Shown here in pieces: positions 31,904 through 43,430 of a DNA stretch of 64,000 bases. The stretch covers positions 3,382,001 to 3,446,000 of the forward strand of contig CM056573.1 of assembly GCA_029721435.1 (NCBI GenBank), read 5' to 3'. The notes under the pieces are model-generated. The model searched no databases and was not told where the DNA came from. It was given only the letters and a program-made list of their open reading frames with translations. The translations under genes and the position numbers were made by a program. Within the stretch, counting starts at the first letter, position 1. Each line of letters begins with the position of its first letter. The DNA is from Gymnothorax reevesii (Eukaryota; Chordata; Actinopteri; Anguilliformes; Muraenidae).

Positions 31904-34900
31904 CTTTGTGAGGGAGGAATTTCTTCCATTTGTGTCAGAGGGATTTGTGGCTCTGAATGAGCATACTACTCCTGTCCCCATATATATCCTAAGGGATACC
32001 GGAGCTTCTCAGTCACTTTTGTTGATGGACTCCTTGGAGTTACGTGATGAGACCGCTTCAGGGGATTTCATACTTGTACAAGGTATTGAAGGGAGGACTG
32101 TATCTGTATCCCTGCGCTCTATATTCTTGAAGTCAGATTTAGTTACAGGACTGGTAAAGGTGGGACTTATGTCAAGTCTACCTATAAAGGGTATTTCTCT
32201 GTTGCTAGGCAATGACCTGGCTGGGGGCAAAGTAGTTCCCCCTGTACATCTTACTTCACAGCCGAGCACTGAAGATGGGGATGAGGACCCATCTCTGTAT
32301 CCTTCTTGCGCAGTGACTCGTGCAATGGCCAAGAAGGCTAAAGAAGAAGATGATGTGGTGCCGTCCAGTACATTGAATAGTCAGGACTCAGGTGGTTTGC
32401 CTCATGACTCTGATTGGCCTATTATGGTTTCTCCGTTTGAGGACTTATCAAATACTTTTATCAGTTCTCTATTCAGCCAGCCGGATGGGTCTGGTGATTC
32501 TGATGTGTCTGGAGACTTGTCTCTGTCCAGAAAGCGGTTGATTGAGGAGCAAACTAATGATCCTGAAATTTGTGCACTAAGGAGGAGAGCCCTTCCTGAT
32601 AAAGAAATAGACGCAGTTCCAGTTGGGTATTATCTCAAGGATGGTGTGTTGATGCGGAAGTGGCGCCCTCCTGATATCCCTGCCAATGCAGATTGGGCAG
32701 TGGTCAGGCAAATTGTTGTTCCGAAGGTCTATAGGAATGAGATCTTAACAATGGCTCATAGTTTACCTTTAGGAGGTCATCTTGGTGTTAACAAGACTGT
32801 TGATAAGATCATGAAACACTTCTTTTGGCCTGGGCTTCGGAAAGACGTTTCCAACTTTTGCAAAACCTGTCACACTTGTCAGGTAGTTGGAAAACACCAG
32901 TTAGACCCACCTGTAGCTCCATTGCAGCCTATCCCAGCATTTGGGGGGCCATTCTCTAGGGTCATTGTTGATTGCGTTGGTCCATTACCCAAGACTAGAT
33001 CTGGAAATCAGTACTTGTTGACAATCATGTGTGCATCTACCAGATTCCCCGAAGCCATACCTCTACGTAACATCAAGGCAACTGCAATCTCGAAGGCTTT
33101 GATAAAGTTCTTCACGTTGTTTGGCCTTCCCAGGGAAATTCAGTCAGACCAGGGTAGCAATTTCACTTCAGGATTGTTTCAGCAGGTTGTGTATGAACTA
33201 GGTGCAACGCAGATTCTTTCTAGTGCCTATCATCCAGAAAGTCAGGGTGCCTTAGAGCGGTTTCATTCCACTCTCAAGACAATGATGAGGGCTTATTGTA
33301 ATGACCATGAGAAAGACTGGGATGAAGGTGTTCATTTGCTGTTGTTTGCAGCTAGAGAGGCAGTGCAGGAGTCTACTGGATTCAGTCCATTTGAGCTAGT
33401 GTTTGGTCATGAAGTGAGAGGACCTTTGCTATTATTGAGTGAACAATGGCAAGAGAAAGAGCCGCATATCAGTCTGTTAGACTATGTTAGCAAGTTCAAG
33501 GAAAGATTGCGTGCAGCTTGTGACCTTGCCAAAGAGAACTTGAAATCAAGTCAGGGAAAAATGAAAACTTGGTATGATCATAAGGCTAGAAGCCGTGAGT
33601 TTAAACCAGGAGAAAAGGTCCTTGTGTTGTGTCCCTTGCAGTCCAATCCATTGCAGGCTAGATTTCATGGTCCTTATGAAATTCTGACAAAACTCAATGA
33701 TCTCAATTACATTGTGAAGACTCCAGATAGGAGAAAACCAAAACAATTGGGTCATATTAACATGCTAAAGCCTTATCATGACAGAAATGCTAGGGTTGCA
33801 GCTGTCACTTCAGATTCTCCAATGGTCGAAACGTGTGAAGATGAGGGGGAGTTTCAAGATGATGAACCTAGAATTCAAGCTGAAGTTCTTTCATGTAAAT
33901 TGTCAAACACTGAAGTGTTGCAAAATCTTGATGTAAAACTCCAGCACTTAGAACCCTTACAGAGAGATCAGTTTGAAAGGTTGATCAAGAAATATGAGGA
34001 TTTGTTTCCTGATGTTCCAAAGAGAGTTTCTATAGCCTCTCATGATGTAGATGTTGGTGATGCCAAACCAATAAAACAGCATCCGTACCGGATGAATCCT
34101 GAAAAGAGAAAGATTGCTGAGAAAGAGGTTGAGTACATGTTAGAACATGATATTATCAGACCCTCCAACTCAGATTGGAGTTCACCCTGTGTGCTAGTTC
34201 CAAAACCTGATGGAAGTACTAGATTCTGTACAGATTATCGCAAAGTCAATGCTGTAACTAGAACTGATGGGTTTCCAATACCTAGGATTGATGATTGTAT
34301 TGATAGAGTAGGGCAAGCAAAGTTTCTGACCAAGATTGATTTATTGAAGGGTTATTGGTGTGTGCCTTTAACTGAGAGGGCCAAGAGCATCTCTGCTTTT
34401 GCCACACCATCTGGATTGTACCAGTATGAAGTCCTACCCTTTGGCATGAAAAATGCCCCAGCCACGTTCCAAAGGATGATACAGTCTACAATCGCTGGAT
34501 TGCCACACACGGGTGCGTACATCGACGACCTGATCACATGGAGTGACTCCTGGGAAGAACATCTAAAAGATGTAGAGACGTTGTTCCAGCGCCTGACCCA
34601 GGCTAACCTGACTGTTAACCTGAACAAGAGTGACTTTGGTTGTGCTACTGTCACCTATCTTGGCTACGTCATAGGCCAGGGTAAGGTGGCACCCATAAAT
34701 GCTAAAGTCCAAGCCATCATGGACTTTCCAGTTCCTCACAACAAAAAAGCTTTGCGCCGCTTCCTTGGAATGATCGGGTACTACCGCAAGTTCTGCAAGA
34801 ACTTTGCTGAGATTGCTCTCAGTCTAACTAACCAACTGAAGAAAGGCGTAAAGTTCACCTGGGATGATGCATGCCAGAGAGCCTTCGATCGCCTGAAGTC

Positions 34901-35204
34901 TCTGCTGTGTCACTTCCCCGTGCTCAAATCTCCTGACTTCAACAAACCGTTCTCCATCGCGGTCGATGCTAGCGACCAAGCTTGTGGATCTGTGCTCCTA
35001 CAGAGAAGTGACTCTGATGACATTGAGCATCCCGTGGCATACTTCTCCAGGAAGTTCAATCGCCACCAAAGGAACTATTCCACAATAGAGAAGGAACTGT
35101 TGGCTCTGGTCCTTTCTTTACAACACTTTGAGGTTTGTGTTTGTACAGGACAAAAGCCAATGATTGTGTACACTGACCACAATCCGTTTATGTTTTTTGA
35201 GTAA
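31903..35204 (+). CDS. Gmr1-like Pol (copy B): protease, integrase, reverse transcriptase, RNase H part
   Basis: A 1.1-kb-codon open stretch, open from 31875, homologous from about 31903. Order: aspartic protease DTGASQSLLL (near 32000); integrase zinc finger HSLPLGGHLGVNK to CKTCHTC (32757-32880); integrase core with D in VDCVGPL, D in SDQGSNF and E in LERFHS, spaced 35 between the last two; reverse transcriptase with FCTDYRKVNAVT and YIDD (near 34519); and RNase H with VDASDQACGSVLLQ. All catalytic residues visible in copy A are also present here. The frame ends early at 35204 because a T run (35193-35198) has one T more than copy A. Confidence 0.9.
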
Positions 35205-35325
35205 GATGAAAAACAAGAATCGGAGATTGTTGAATTGGAGTTTGATTTTACAGGAGTTTGACTTGGAAATTAAGCATGTGAAGGGTACAGACAATGTAAT
35301 TGCTGATTGCTTATCCCATGTTTGA
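35199..35325 (+). pseudogene. RNase H C-terminus (copy B, shifted frame)
   Basis: The last part of RNase H, KMKNKNRRLLNWSLILQEFD to DCLSHV, follows in the next frame after the extra T. The stop TGA is at 35323-35325, 15 bp before the Tc1-like insertion, so that insertion did not cut the coding region. Confidence 0.85.
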
Positions 35326-35340
35326 ATGTGTATATATATT

Positions 35341-36846
35341 CTCAGCAACAAAAGTTTCTGTGACACCAATATTGTTAATTATTTTTCATAACGCAACTAT
35401 GAAATTGTCATACATGGTGATATCAGACTGAAACAGTACACGTTAACACAACATTGAAATGGAAATCATGAAAATGCGAGAAAATGACTTTGCACGTGAA
35501 AATGTGCGTAAATCATGCTTGTGGATGGCAATAATAGAGGAGAATTTTTGGAATGTTCACATTGTGCCTGATGAACGACGGAAGCATCACTTATCGAAAA
35601 CACAGCCATTTCGGATCAGGAACTCTACCCTCTAAATGCCAAGACTGTCTGAAAATGATCGGTGGAGGGCCATTGGGATGATTGAATCCGGAACCTCGCA
35701 GAGGGAAGTTGCTCATCGCCTGAATGTCCACCGAAACACCATTTGGAACTTATGGCAGCGTCATCAGCAGACAAGACATGTCAGAGACCATCCTCGCAGC
35801 GGCCGTCCACGAGTAACCACTCCCAGACAGGACAACTGGATTCGAACAACCCATCTCCGAAATCGATTCCAACCTGCAACCATAACTGCAAGAACGATAC
35901 CTGGTTTGAGGCGACTGTCTGCACAGACAATCCGTCGCCGTCTCCGTCATTTTGGCATTGTCCCACGTCGGCCAGCAAGACGTCCAATACTCACAGTACA
36001 ACACCGACGACTGCGTCTACAGTGGGCACAACAACATCGACGGTGGATCCAACGTCAGTGGGATCTTGTACTCTTCACTGATGAATCAAGATTCATGCTT
36101 AACCGATGTGATGGTCGTTTACGTGTATACCGTCGACGTGGAGAACGTTATGCCAACAACTGTGTTCAGGAATTTGATCGTTTTGGAGGTGGTAGTGTCA
36201 TGATTTGGGGAGGGATCACGGCTAGAAACAGAACAGATTTGCTTGTTATTGATGGAAATCTGACAGGTCAAAGATATCGCGATGAAGTGCTACGGCCATT
36301 GGTGGTACCGTTTTTGATGCAACATGGTCCCGGAATAACGCTGCAACATGATAACGCCAGACCACACGTTGCAAGGATTGTACAGCAGTATCTGATGCAA
36401 CAACATGTCAATGTCCTGCCATGGCCAGCCAGATCCCCAGACATGTCCCCAATCGAGCATCTTTGGGACGAGATGGATCGACGTTTGCGGCGGTTGGATA
36501 ACCCGCCAGCTGCACTCCAGGAATTGCGACAACGTCTACGTCAGATTTGGAATGACATCCCACAGCAATTTCTGGCACATCTGATTCGGTCCATGCGCCG
36601 GAGATGCGTTGCTTGCATCATGGCACGAGGAAGTCACACCCGGTATTGAAGTGTGAAGGTCACAATTGGTTAGACGTCAGACAAGTGCTTCATGACGCAT
36701 GAAAATGACATTTTTCGTTTTGAGTGACGTTGGCACTGAAAAGTCAGTGTTTCTCCTGTTAAATAAACATATTGATTGCATTGAGATCTTTGCGTGTCAT
36801 TTATAACATACACATAAATGGTGTCACAGAAACTTTTGTTGCTGAG
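35341..36846 (+). mobile_element. Tc1-like DNA transposon nested in Gmr1-like copy B
   Basis: 1506 bp bounded by perfect 28-bp inverted repeats (35341-35368 and 36819-36846, ends CTCAGCAACAAAAG). It lies within a TATATATA stretch that is uninterrupted in copy A (4810-4821), as expected for TA target use. The exact TA duplication is blurred by the repeat and by TT before the left end. It is younger than copy B. It encodes one intact transposase. Confidence 0.93.
35636..36649 (+). CDS. Tc1-like transposase, DD34E, intact
   Basis: A 337-residue ORF from ATG 35636 (MPRLSENDRWRAIGMIESG), the usual length for Tc1 transposases. N-terminal paired-like helix-turn-helix DNA-binding region with TSQREVAHRLNVHRNTIWNL (about 20-40), then a basic GRPR-type hinge (HPRSGRPRVT). 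Catalytic triad: D in LVLFTDESRF, D in LQHDNARPH and E in SPDMSPIEHLWDEMD, with 34 residues between the last two. A glycine-rich GGGSVMIWGGI motif lies between the first two. No stop, frameshift or missing catalytic residue is visible. The protein would act in the nucleus to cut and paste the element. Its Arg/Gln-rich sequence differs from the decayed Tc1 relics elsewhere in this window. Confidence 0.95.
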   Translation: MPRLSENDRWRAIGMIESGTSQREVAHRLNVHRNTIWNLWQRHQQTRHVRDHPRSGRPRVTTPRQDNWIRTTHLRNRFQPATITARTIPGLRRLSAQTIRRRLRHFGIVPRRPARRPILTVQHRRLRLQWAQQHRRWIQRQWDLVLFTDESRFMLNRCDGRLRVYRRRGERYANNCVQEFDRFGGGSVMIWGGITARNRTDLLVIDGNLTGQRYRDEVLRPLVVPFLMQHGPGITLQHDNARPHVARIVQQYLMQQHVNVLPWPARSPDMSPIEHLWDEMDRRLRRLDNPPAALQELRQRLRQIWNDIPQQFLAHLIRSMRRRCVACIMARGSHTRY

Positions 36847-36970
36847 TATATATCATGTGTTTGAATATTGTATGATATGTATATATAGACAAGTGTTCAC
36901 TTAACCATTTTGTATTGAAAAGAAAAATTTTGCCTTTATGAGTCAAAAATTTTCCCTTTTGGAATGGAGG

Positions 36971-37450
36971 TGTAATGTGAATATAGGCCACTAGATGGCA
37001 GTATTTACCTTTTTTTTTTGTTAAGCTCAGACTGGAGTCATGTTTAGACATGTCCTGGACATGTCTGGGGCAAGTCCCAGAAAATTTAAAAAAAGAGGTC
37101 TAAATGTGGGTGGGGTCTGCAAAAGAGTATATAAGGAAAAGAATTGAGACAGTAAAGTAGTAGGAGAAATTGCAAGAAGAAGGATACGTGTGACCAGACC
37201 TGTTATTTCTGTTCAAGACCTGTTAAGTATCTTTTGTGGATTTTTCTCACCCAGCACATCACCAGGAAACCCACCAAAGGGACTGTAAATATTTCTGTTT
37301 TTTTTTATTCAATCTTGGTCATTAGTTGTTAGTTAGTTGTTATTGTCTTTGTCTGTTGATTAAATGTGTTGAAGTTTTTAAAACAGTTTCTGTCATCCCT
37401 TGCTGTTGCTGTTTGTGTTGTAAATGTAATAACAAATTGGGGCCATAACA
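36971..37450 (+). repeat. 3' LTR of Gmr1-like copy B
   Basis: 480 bp, TGTAATGTG to GGGCCATAACA. It differs from the 5' LTR by about five substitutions and a missing GTTGCT unit. TATATAAG lies near 37129-37136. Confidence 0.93.
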
Positions 37451-37454
37451 GTAT

Positions 37455-39320
37455 GTGCAAAATTATGTTGCATGAGTGAGCCAATCAAATCACGCAAAAT
37501 GTTTCCTCATCCACAATAGGACCTAATTTGCATATTACCTCACTCACACAGAGACATTAACTTTTCACGTGCATTCCTTTCCCTCGGTCATACTCTTTAC
37601 CTCGTGGGACTGGGAGTCTTACAGCATTAGAGAGGTTAAATTAGTGAGAGTGTGAGCATAAACTGTGTCTATGAGAGGCAAGAAAGAGTTAACGTGACAA
37701 CAATTTACGTGCACGTGAGCGCAAGCATGAATAATGTCTCAAAGGACTCCTCATATTTAATCAAAATTATTCATAGTTCATAATTACTCATTTAGGCAGA
37801 GTAGATGTGTGGAGTGTACACCCCTCAAGCATTAAGTCTAACCTCCTTACAGTCATTTTGGAGAGCAGTGAATGCACCAAATGGCTATTTAATAAGTTAA
37901 ATATAATTAAGAAATGGAGTGATATCGCTACACATTATAAAAACTCAAACGGACCGCCCTGTTGTAGACCTTACTTCAGAGACCTTACTCCCCTTCTGCA
38001 AATAAAGAATACAGATTGTACCCTGTCCCTGCCATGCGCTTCACTCCCGGAATTAAACACTGGCAGCCAATGATTATCAGATGTCCCCACACAGAGTTAA
38101 ATACACTGCAGTTTAATTGCGATGTGACAGTCATATATACCGTGAGCAGCTTATATTGTCAGTTGTGCAATGGGCAGTAAAGGTTAATGGTTAGATCAGG
38201 ACGTAACCCGTACGGGATGAGAGCGATGTAGCTCACAGCACACAGGCAGTATGATCATATCACTCCTGTGGGCTTTACAGGGGAAATATACAGGCAAAAT
38301 GAGTAAAAAAAGTCATTTTCAATCTAACACATGAAGGTAAATCCTCGCAAACCAATCTAACACCAACATAAAAACCACATAAAATATTTATTACAACAAT
38401 CCCATTTCCAAAAACGTCGGGATGGAATGGAAATGAAAGTGAGGAAATAAGTGGTTTGTGAATTAATCAGTTATCAACAGCTTAAAGCCTGGAGCACGGT
38501 GACACAGTGGTTAGCACTACTGCCTCACAGCAAGAAGGTTGTTGGTTTGAATCCGAACTGGGGCCTTTCTGTGTGGAGTTTGCATGTTCTCCCCGTGTTC
38601 GCGTGGGTTTCCTCCGGGTACTCCGGTTTCCCCCAACCACAACAACATGCAAAGGGTTATAACCAATGAACTAATAAGGATACAAATTTCATTCTTTCAG
38701 GATATGTTTATTCTGTTTAATAGTCTGCAACAAACCTTTTAATATACTGATTAACCCTTTAACCCCAAAACATTGAAATTTGGTGCCAAACATGTCGATT
38801 TCAAATGAAATATTATGCAAGTATCCTTAGAATGTCCCCTTTGCCATTTACATTGTTGATAGTATACCTGACGGAGTTTCAAATGAAGGTAAAAACATCT
38901 TTCTATCTTCATCCAATTTGGAGAAACATTAACCCCTTTTCAGCTAATTACTGAAACGGTGCACTTTTTGACCCTCATTTTGACCATGTGGGCCTGTTTT
39001 GATTTTCAAAAAGTTGGCCTCAAATGAAAGCTTATTCAAAGAACCTTCATTTGAGGCCAAACGAAAATAAAGTTTACCAGAAATATTTTAAATGTAGTAT
39101 AAATTCCCAAACTTACCGCAAAAAATTTTCAAAAAAACAATTCAAGCACAATCATAGGCCACATATTTTAACGCACTGCTCTAACGAACCTGATAACGTG
39201 CACTTTAACGATTCACTGGAATTAAATACTTGATTTTCCAATGCAATGTATGTAAACAAATACTTTGGCAGAAACCTCATTCAAGATGGTGAGGAAGACG
39301 ATGTCAAAGATCCTACCCAC
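37455..39320. other. Intron 4, part right of the Gmr1-like insertion
   Basis: Contains a SINE (38491-38659) and a short MITE-like end (38396-38460). No other exon was recognised. Confidence 0.55.
38491..38659 (+). repeat. tRNA-derived SINE-like repeat
   Basis: Starts GGAGCACGGTGACACAGTGG with a tRNA-like A-box (GTGGTTAGCAC) and a B box, GGTTTGAATCC, at 38544-38554. It continues with GTGGAGTTTGCATGTTCTCC and GTGGGTTTCCTCCGGGTACT, words of a repeat very common in fish. Same family as 590-860. Truncated at its 3' end. Confidence 0.7.
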
Positions 39321-39459
39321 CGAGGAACACCATCCATGTGTTTGTAGAAAGAGCCAAGAGGACATATGATGCCGCCCTCAGTAAAGCACTGAATTTGACC
39401 AGGATCATTTCTCCAAAGCATCTCAAGAGCAGGGGGAACAGTCCGATCAGGGAAAATCC
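39321..39459 (-). CDS. SLC46-family transporter, exon 4 (residues about 322-367)
   Basis: Acceptor TTTTCCCCAG then GGATTTTCC at 39459; donor CTCG then GTGGGT after 39321. Phase 0 in, phase 1 out. It encodes GFSLIGLFPLLLRCFGEMIL and then VKFSALLRAASYVLLALSTN and TWMVFL, two transmembrane helices of the C-terminal half. The long frame at 39281-39514 is a different, wrong frame over the same exon. Confidence 0.88.
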
Positions 39460-42239
39460 CTGGGGAAAACAGGAATCCGATATTAATGTCTGTGTGACAC
39501 GTTATAGGACACATATATCTACCAGGCCCTTTGCAAAATAGTAATAGGCCCCTTCCGTACTAAATCATTCAGTTAAAAAAAAATCAATTGATAATTGAGT
39601 TCAATTTCACCACACACACCATAGCATGATTCTGTCGGCCCCGTTTAATCTAAACGGCATTTAGACAGAACCTGTCTAGAGATGTGAAGTAGGCAAAAAG
39701 CATCACATGATGCCACAATCTAAATAAAAAAATAATTGACATCTCTCAGTCTGTAAAAGGTGACAAGCCATTCTGGGACTTCAGGTAACCATGGGGAGAG
39801 TCATTACTAACTAATGGACAAAACTTGGAGCAGTTCTGATCCTTCCCAGGAGTGGCTGGCCTACCAACATTACACCAAAAGCGAATTCACAACTAATCAG
39901 ACTTCACTCGCCTCAGTAAAGGCCAGCATTCGTGGCGCCACAATAAGAGAGAGACTGGGTCCACCGATTAAAAATATCACCGACACGTCACCCAGGACAC
40001 AACATGCCATCCCAGGTTGTCCATGATGCGACAGCTATATTTAAGAGTCAGAAGTGCAAAGCTTGTCAGTCACCACTGCTTTGATCACTGGAAATGGATC
40101 CAAGTTGGCTCATGGCTCTCAATAAAAAAAGAACAGGTTTGTTTTTCCTGTTTAATAACATTATGTCTGGATACAGTGGCTCATTAAACCATCATTCCTG
40201 CACACACTGGTGTGATTTAATAATCCAGACTGAAGCCTGGACTCAGGGCTCGCAGAAACATAATTGGAATGCATAAACACAGTCCAGGAAAGGTCGCCAC
40301 ACTGCACGGTAAGTTTAATGAACTCATTAAAGTCTGGGGTGTTTAATAATTCCGAATGGCCCCAATGCCACCCTAATTACAAGTCAGCCCATTCCCTGGG
40401 CCTTTAAAAACAATACTGGAACAAGAGCTCCAATTATGAAGGTCCTGAGAAATCCCTCGGTGCAGTCGTCTCCACAGCGCAGAACCAAGCTTGTCGCATT
40501 GAGTATAGTATTGTGAAGAAATCTGTTGCACCACAAGAAATGTTTTCCGCATAAACATGTGGTTTATATTCTTCATTTTAGTTTTCTTTACTAGTCTGTA
40601 AGTAGAAAAAAGCACATCTGCAACTTCCAAACATTAATTGAAGTGTCTGGGATATTTTTATATTTCATTCAGTCATAGAACAGCCACCAGAGAGACTCTG
40701 ATGTCAGCAACACTGAGGACGTCGAAGGATTAGCATCTGGATTGAACCAGAGAGACAGAAGCGAACAGGACAGCCAGTCTGAAGAAGACAGTAAGGACAC
40801 ATTCTTTGAAAAGCCAATCAGCTAATTTCCCAACAAAACCATAAAATACACAACAGTGCACCAGATTCCAAGATATAGAGTCGACACACAGACTGCCGGC
40901 TGCCGGCTAACGGGCTCACTGCTGCCGTCACAGGGGAGGGACGGAGAGACAGACAGCAGGACAGACAGGAGGACGCACGGCAGTACGAAAAAGCTGATCA
41001 ACACAAAAACATGGATCCATGAGTGAAATGTTGTTGAGATACTGAACATTTGAGAAGTTCTGGCCCGGAAAAGCAGCCTGACGGACAGACTGACACACCG
41101 ACAGACCATTTATTTACATTTTATTTACATTTACAACTGTCCCAATTCTTATGGAATTGAGGTTGCCGTCGAAATTCTAATTAGGGGAAAATATAGAGGG
41201 AAATATTGCATTTCTTATGCCAAAAATCAGCAATTTTTCTACTAGGTTGGTTAATATTCCTCCCCCCCCCAAAAAAAAAACACTGTTAAGCTTACCCACT
41301 AAAACTCAATATCATTTAAACTCATTTCAGACTCAGTGACTCTTCATGTAATAGAAGCCCAGCTGAGTGACACAGTGACAGAGTGACAGTAAGTGAAGGG
41401 ACTGAGGGGAAGTATTTGATTCAGTACTCAGACCCCACACAATTACTGCGCCTGGCACACACACATCACCCCGAGTATTCTCTACCCGATTATTCTCTCC
41501 CCGAGTATTCTCACCCGGAGTATTCTCTCCCCGAGTATTCTCACCCGGAGTATTCTCTCCCCGAGTATTCTCACCCGGAGTATTCTCTCCCCGAGTATTC
41601 TCACCCGGAGTATTCTCTCCCCGAGTATTCTCTCCGGACCTGTGTCTGAGTCTCGCACATCTCCTTAATGCCACTTCAAAAACCGCAGGACTGGAGGGCT
41701 TTACGGCCTCTGGTAAATACTCATTTTTTTGCTTTTATAGCTATGCAAATTGCAGAATTTAAAAAAAGCTTATGGCCACAGTTGCAGTAAAAATAATCCA
41801 TTTCTATTTCTTCCTGCCTGGAATAGGGCCTTCTTAAAATTCAAATAAATTTTTTGGAGAAGTATTTCCATTCCAAAACATTCTGAGGCATTATCACGAC
41901 AAAGTACAAAGCATTCTGGCAGAATTTTCCAATGGTTGACGTCAGCTGGTTCCAGAAAGTTTCAGAAGCAGATAAAATATGTCCACAGCGCTCTGCTACC
42001 GGAATGACTCGACTGCAGCGGACAGGGAGGCGGGGCTTCATCACTGCGCATTCTGTCAATCATCACGGCTTAAGCCTTGAGAGCATAACACAGAAATGCA
42101 ACATTCTGAAAGTCAGCTGATGATGATCAATTTTATGGAAGCCAGTACAGCTGACATCTTGTCCAGTCTACAGGGAAAAATAAATGCTTCTATTTTAGAT
42201 TGTGTTCCAGTCTTTTCCGAGCTAAATCTAAGCACTTAC
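39460..42239. other. Intron 3 of the SLC46-family gene
   Basis: Contains a MITE-like inverted end (41118-41168), a poly(C)/poly(A) junction near 41263-41281 and the minisatellite at 41472-41636. Confidence 0.6.
41472..41636. repeat. 15/30-bp minisatellite
   Basis: A 15-bp unit (CCCGAGTATTCTCTC and variants CCCGAGTATTCTCAC, CCGGAGTATTCTCTC) repeats about 11 times. The variants alternate to give a 30-bp higher-order period. It is open in several frames on both strands (41383-41649 plus, 41333-41674 minus), but only because of the repeat. Confidence 0.92.
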
Positions 42240-42337
42240 CAACAGCAGCATCCTTACAGAGTTGAAGACGCCGTACATCTCAGCGCTGAACTCCCTCGGT
42301 CTGTAGGTCAGATAGAGTAGCAGCACAGACTGTTCTC
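42240..42337 (-). CDS. SLC46-family transporter, exon 3 (residues about 289-321)
   Basis: A 98-bp exon with acceptor CATTTTCCAG at 42338-42339 and donor TTG then GTAAGT after 42240. Phase 1 in, phase 0 out. It encodes EQSVLLLYLTYRPREFSAEM and then YGVFNSVRMLLL. This corresponds to the transmembrane helix 7 region of the family (human SLC46A1 DILTLYELSTPLCW then LIGYGSA). It supplies the link between exon 2 (INNVIST-like end) and exon 4. Confidence 0.88.
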
Positions 42338-43430
42338 CTGGAAAATGGGGAGAACATTATTGTTCACCCATGAATTGTTCACAGTAAAGACCAGAAGGCT
42401 GACAATAAGGCTGTAATGCTTTAAAATAATGCCCTTGCAAATGACTGCAACCACACTTGGAGGATTAAGTGCGGTTCTGATCCGGAGACAATCATACTGG
42501 ACTCAACACGGAGGGCCGAAGTCAAGCTGACCGTCCCGTTAGAAAACCTTGGTTTTCCTTTCCTTCTCCGAAGCTTTGCAATACCTTACTTTTTTATATA
42601 GAGTTCCACCCCCACCAAAATCAGGAATGTAGGCAGTGCAAACTGTGCACTAGCGTGCTCAAATCCCATTCCTGCGGCAAGCTCAGAAGAGCATAGACAG
42701 TCTGTGGTTCTCGACTAAAATACTCACTGGTCAGTCACTTCGATTTTAACTCATAGCTTCAAAACTCGAATGCCCAGAACAAGGGTGGCGGGAACCGGAA
42801 TATGTGCTTGCTTTCAAACTCAACTGAAGAGTGCCCAGATGGCCAGTAGGAGGTGCTTGAGTAATGAACTATTCTCGCCCAAACCAGCTGTATACCTCCC
42901 ATATCCCTGAGCAGCATGAGGCCCATTACACGCTGCCAACACAAGTCTGCTGGCCACAAACAGCATTGTCACAGCAGAATTCGATTTGACGCCGTTGTAG
43001 TCTTTCTCGCAAAGCAATACTCTCACTGACCGAGCCAACCCCGCAGCCTCTTCGCAATATGCAACAAAACACAGTTGGAGCAACAAACATATTATTAATT
43101 TTATTTTGAAAGTTCTCGTGTCGACACATATTCTAAATTGCTGTGGCACCATTACCCCAAACTGCAGGTGCTCTCACTAACCTCGAGTCAAAACGAGAGC
43201 AGCTCAATCCTAAACAATAAAAAAATCATTGATTAGCTGGACCCTTTTCTACCTTCCAATAACTACAGTTAAGATCCAAGGTATTACTGAGCCACACATC
43301 TCAGAGATGACACTCTCTCAGCCATAATGGAGAGAAAATACATAAATATGCCCCCTCACTGTGTTTATTACATAAATAAAGCGAAAACAAAAGCAGAACA
43401 ACAGCTAAAGGCTGAGATTAAAAGCCTTAA

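Larger units (their letters stand above)
29992..37454 (+). mobile_element. Gmr1-like Ty3/gypsy LTR retrotransposon, copy B
   Basis: A full-length element with TSD GTAT (29992-29995 and 37451-37454), LTRs 29996-30479 and 36971-37450, and the order gag, protease, integrase, reverse transcriptase, RNase H. A Tc1-like transposon has inserted between the RNase H end and the 3' LTR. Without it the element is about 5.95 kb. LTRs differ by about 5 substitutions plus small indels (roughly 1%). Lesions are a 2-nt deletion near 31550, a 1-nt insertion near 31900 and an extra T at 35193-35198. It lies in intron 4 of the SLC46-family gene, antisense to it. Confidence 0.93.

Noticed and set aside
41333..41674. 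Repeat protein or CRISPR-like array
   Set aside because: It is a tandem minisatellite without spacers. The frames stay open only because the 15-bp unit is a multiple of three and lacks stops.
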